From the NCBI RefSeq assembly GCF_003026815.1, contig NZ_PYOG01000003.1, positions 1 to 64,000 of the forward strand: a DNA stretch of 64,000 bases, given 5' to 3'. The notes below the pieces were generated by a model. It worked only from the letters and a program-made list of their open reading frames with translations, did no database searches and had not been told where the DNA came from. This document shows, in pieces, positions 63,982 through 64,000 of the stretch. A program made the position numbers and the translations under genes. Each line of letters starts with the position of its first letter. Position 1 is the stretch's first letter. Source of the DNA: Photobacterium damselae. Its GTDB lineage: Bacteria > Pseudomonadota > Gammaproteobacteria > Enterobacterales > Vibrionaceae.

Positions 63982-64000
63982 TTTCCAAACACCTTAAATC

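Overview
The window is chromosomal DNA from a low-GC gammaproteobacterium. Gene content points to the family Vibrionaceae and most likely to Aliivibrio: a Vibrio-type alkaline phosphatase, NagZ, MsrPQ, DbpA, an OmpA-family porin, and small families typical of vibrios (DUF3081- and DUF3389-like). I could not search databases, so the genus is an inference. I see no rRNA, tRNA, CRISPR array or transposase.

Layout. 0.3-4.6 kb: a two-gene RND efflux operon. 5-13.9 kb: housekeeping and envelope genes (DUF1097 membrane protein, secreted metallopeptidase, nagZ, cation diffusion facilitator, L,D-transpeptidase, msrPQ). 14-17 kb: a MATE pump and a secreted amidohydrolase with a good promoter and a PurR-type operator in front. 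17-20.8 kb: an AT-rich accessory island holding an ATPase plus DUF4435/TOPRIM-like pair that I read as a PARIS-like (AriA/AriB) anti-phage system, flanked by gene-poor DNA with a decayed gene fragment and strong hairpins. 20.8-32.7 kb: small enzymes and transporters (GNAT, methyltransferases, HD hydrolase, MATE, NhaP-type antiporter, a solitary RelE/HigB-like toxin, a fused LprI-MliC-like lysozyme inhibitor).

32.7-49 kb is a dense catabolic region. A CoA-transferase, FadB and FadA form one operon. A broken AraC-type regulator lies next to it. An outer-membrane barrel, an amidohydrolase and two related MFS permeases follow as a second operon. A LysR regulator then stands divergent from an enoate-reductase-like flavoenzyme. 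Together these look like uptake, hydrolysis, C=C reduction and beta-oxidation of an unidentified acid, ester or amide.

49-64 kb returns to envelope and phosphate functions: murQ, an MltF-like lytic transglycosylase, the lipid A phosphoethanolamine transferase eptA, a hotdog thioesterase, ompA, dbpA, a PhoA-type alkaline phosphatase with a good Pho box, and a Tat-exported sulfatase. Peptidoglycan turnover genes (nagZ, the L,D-transpeptidase, murQ, mltF-like) recur through the window but are not clustered. Most genes end in clear stem-loop terminators, several of them shared by convergent genes.
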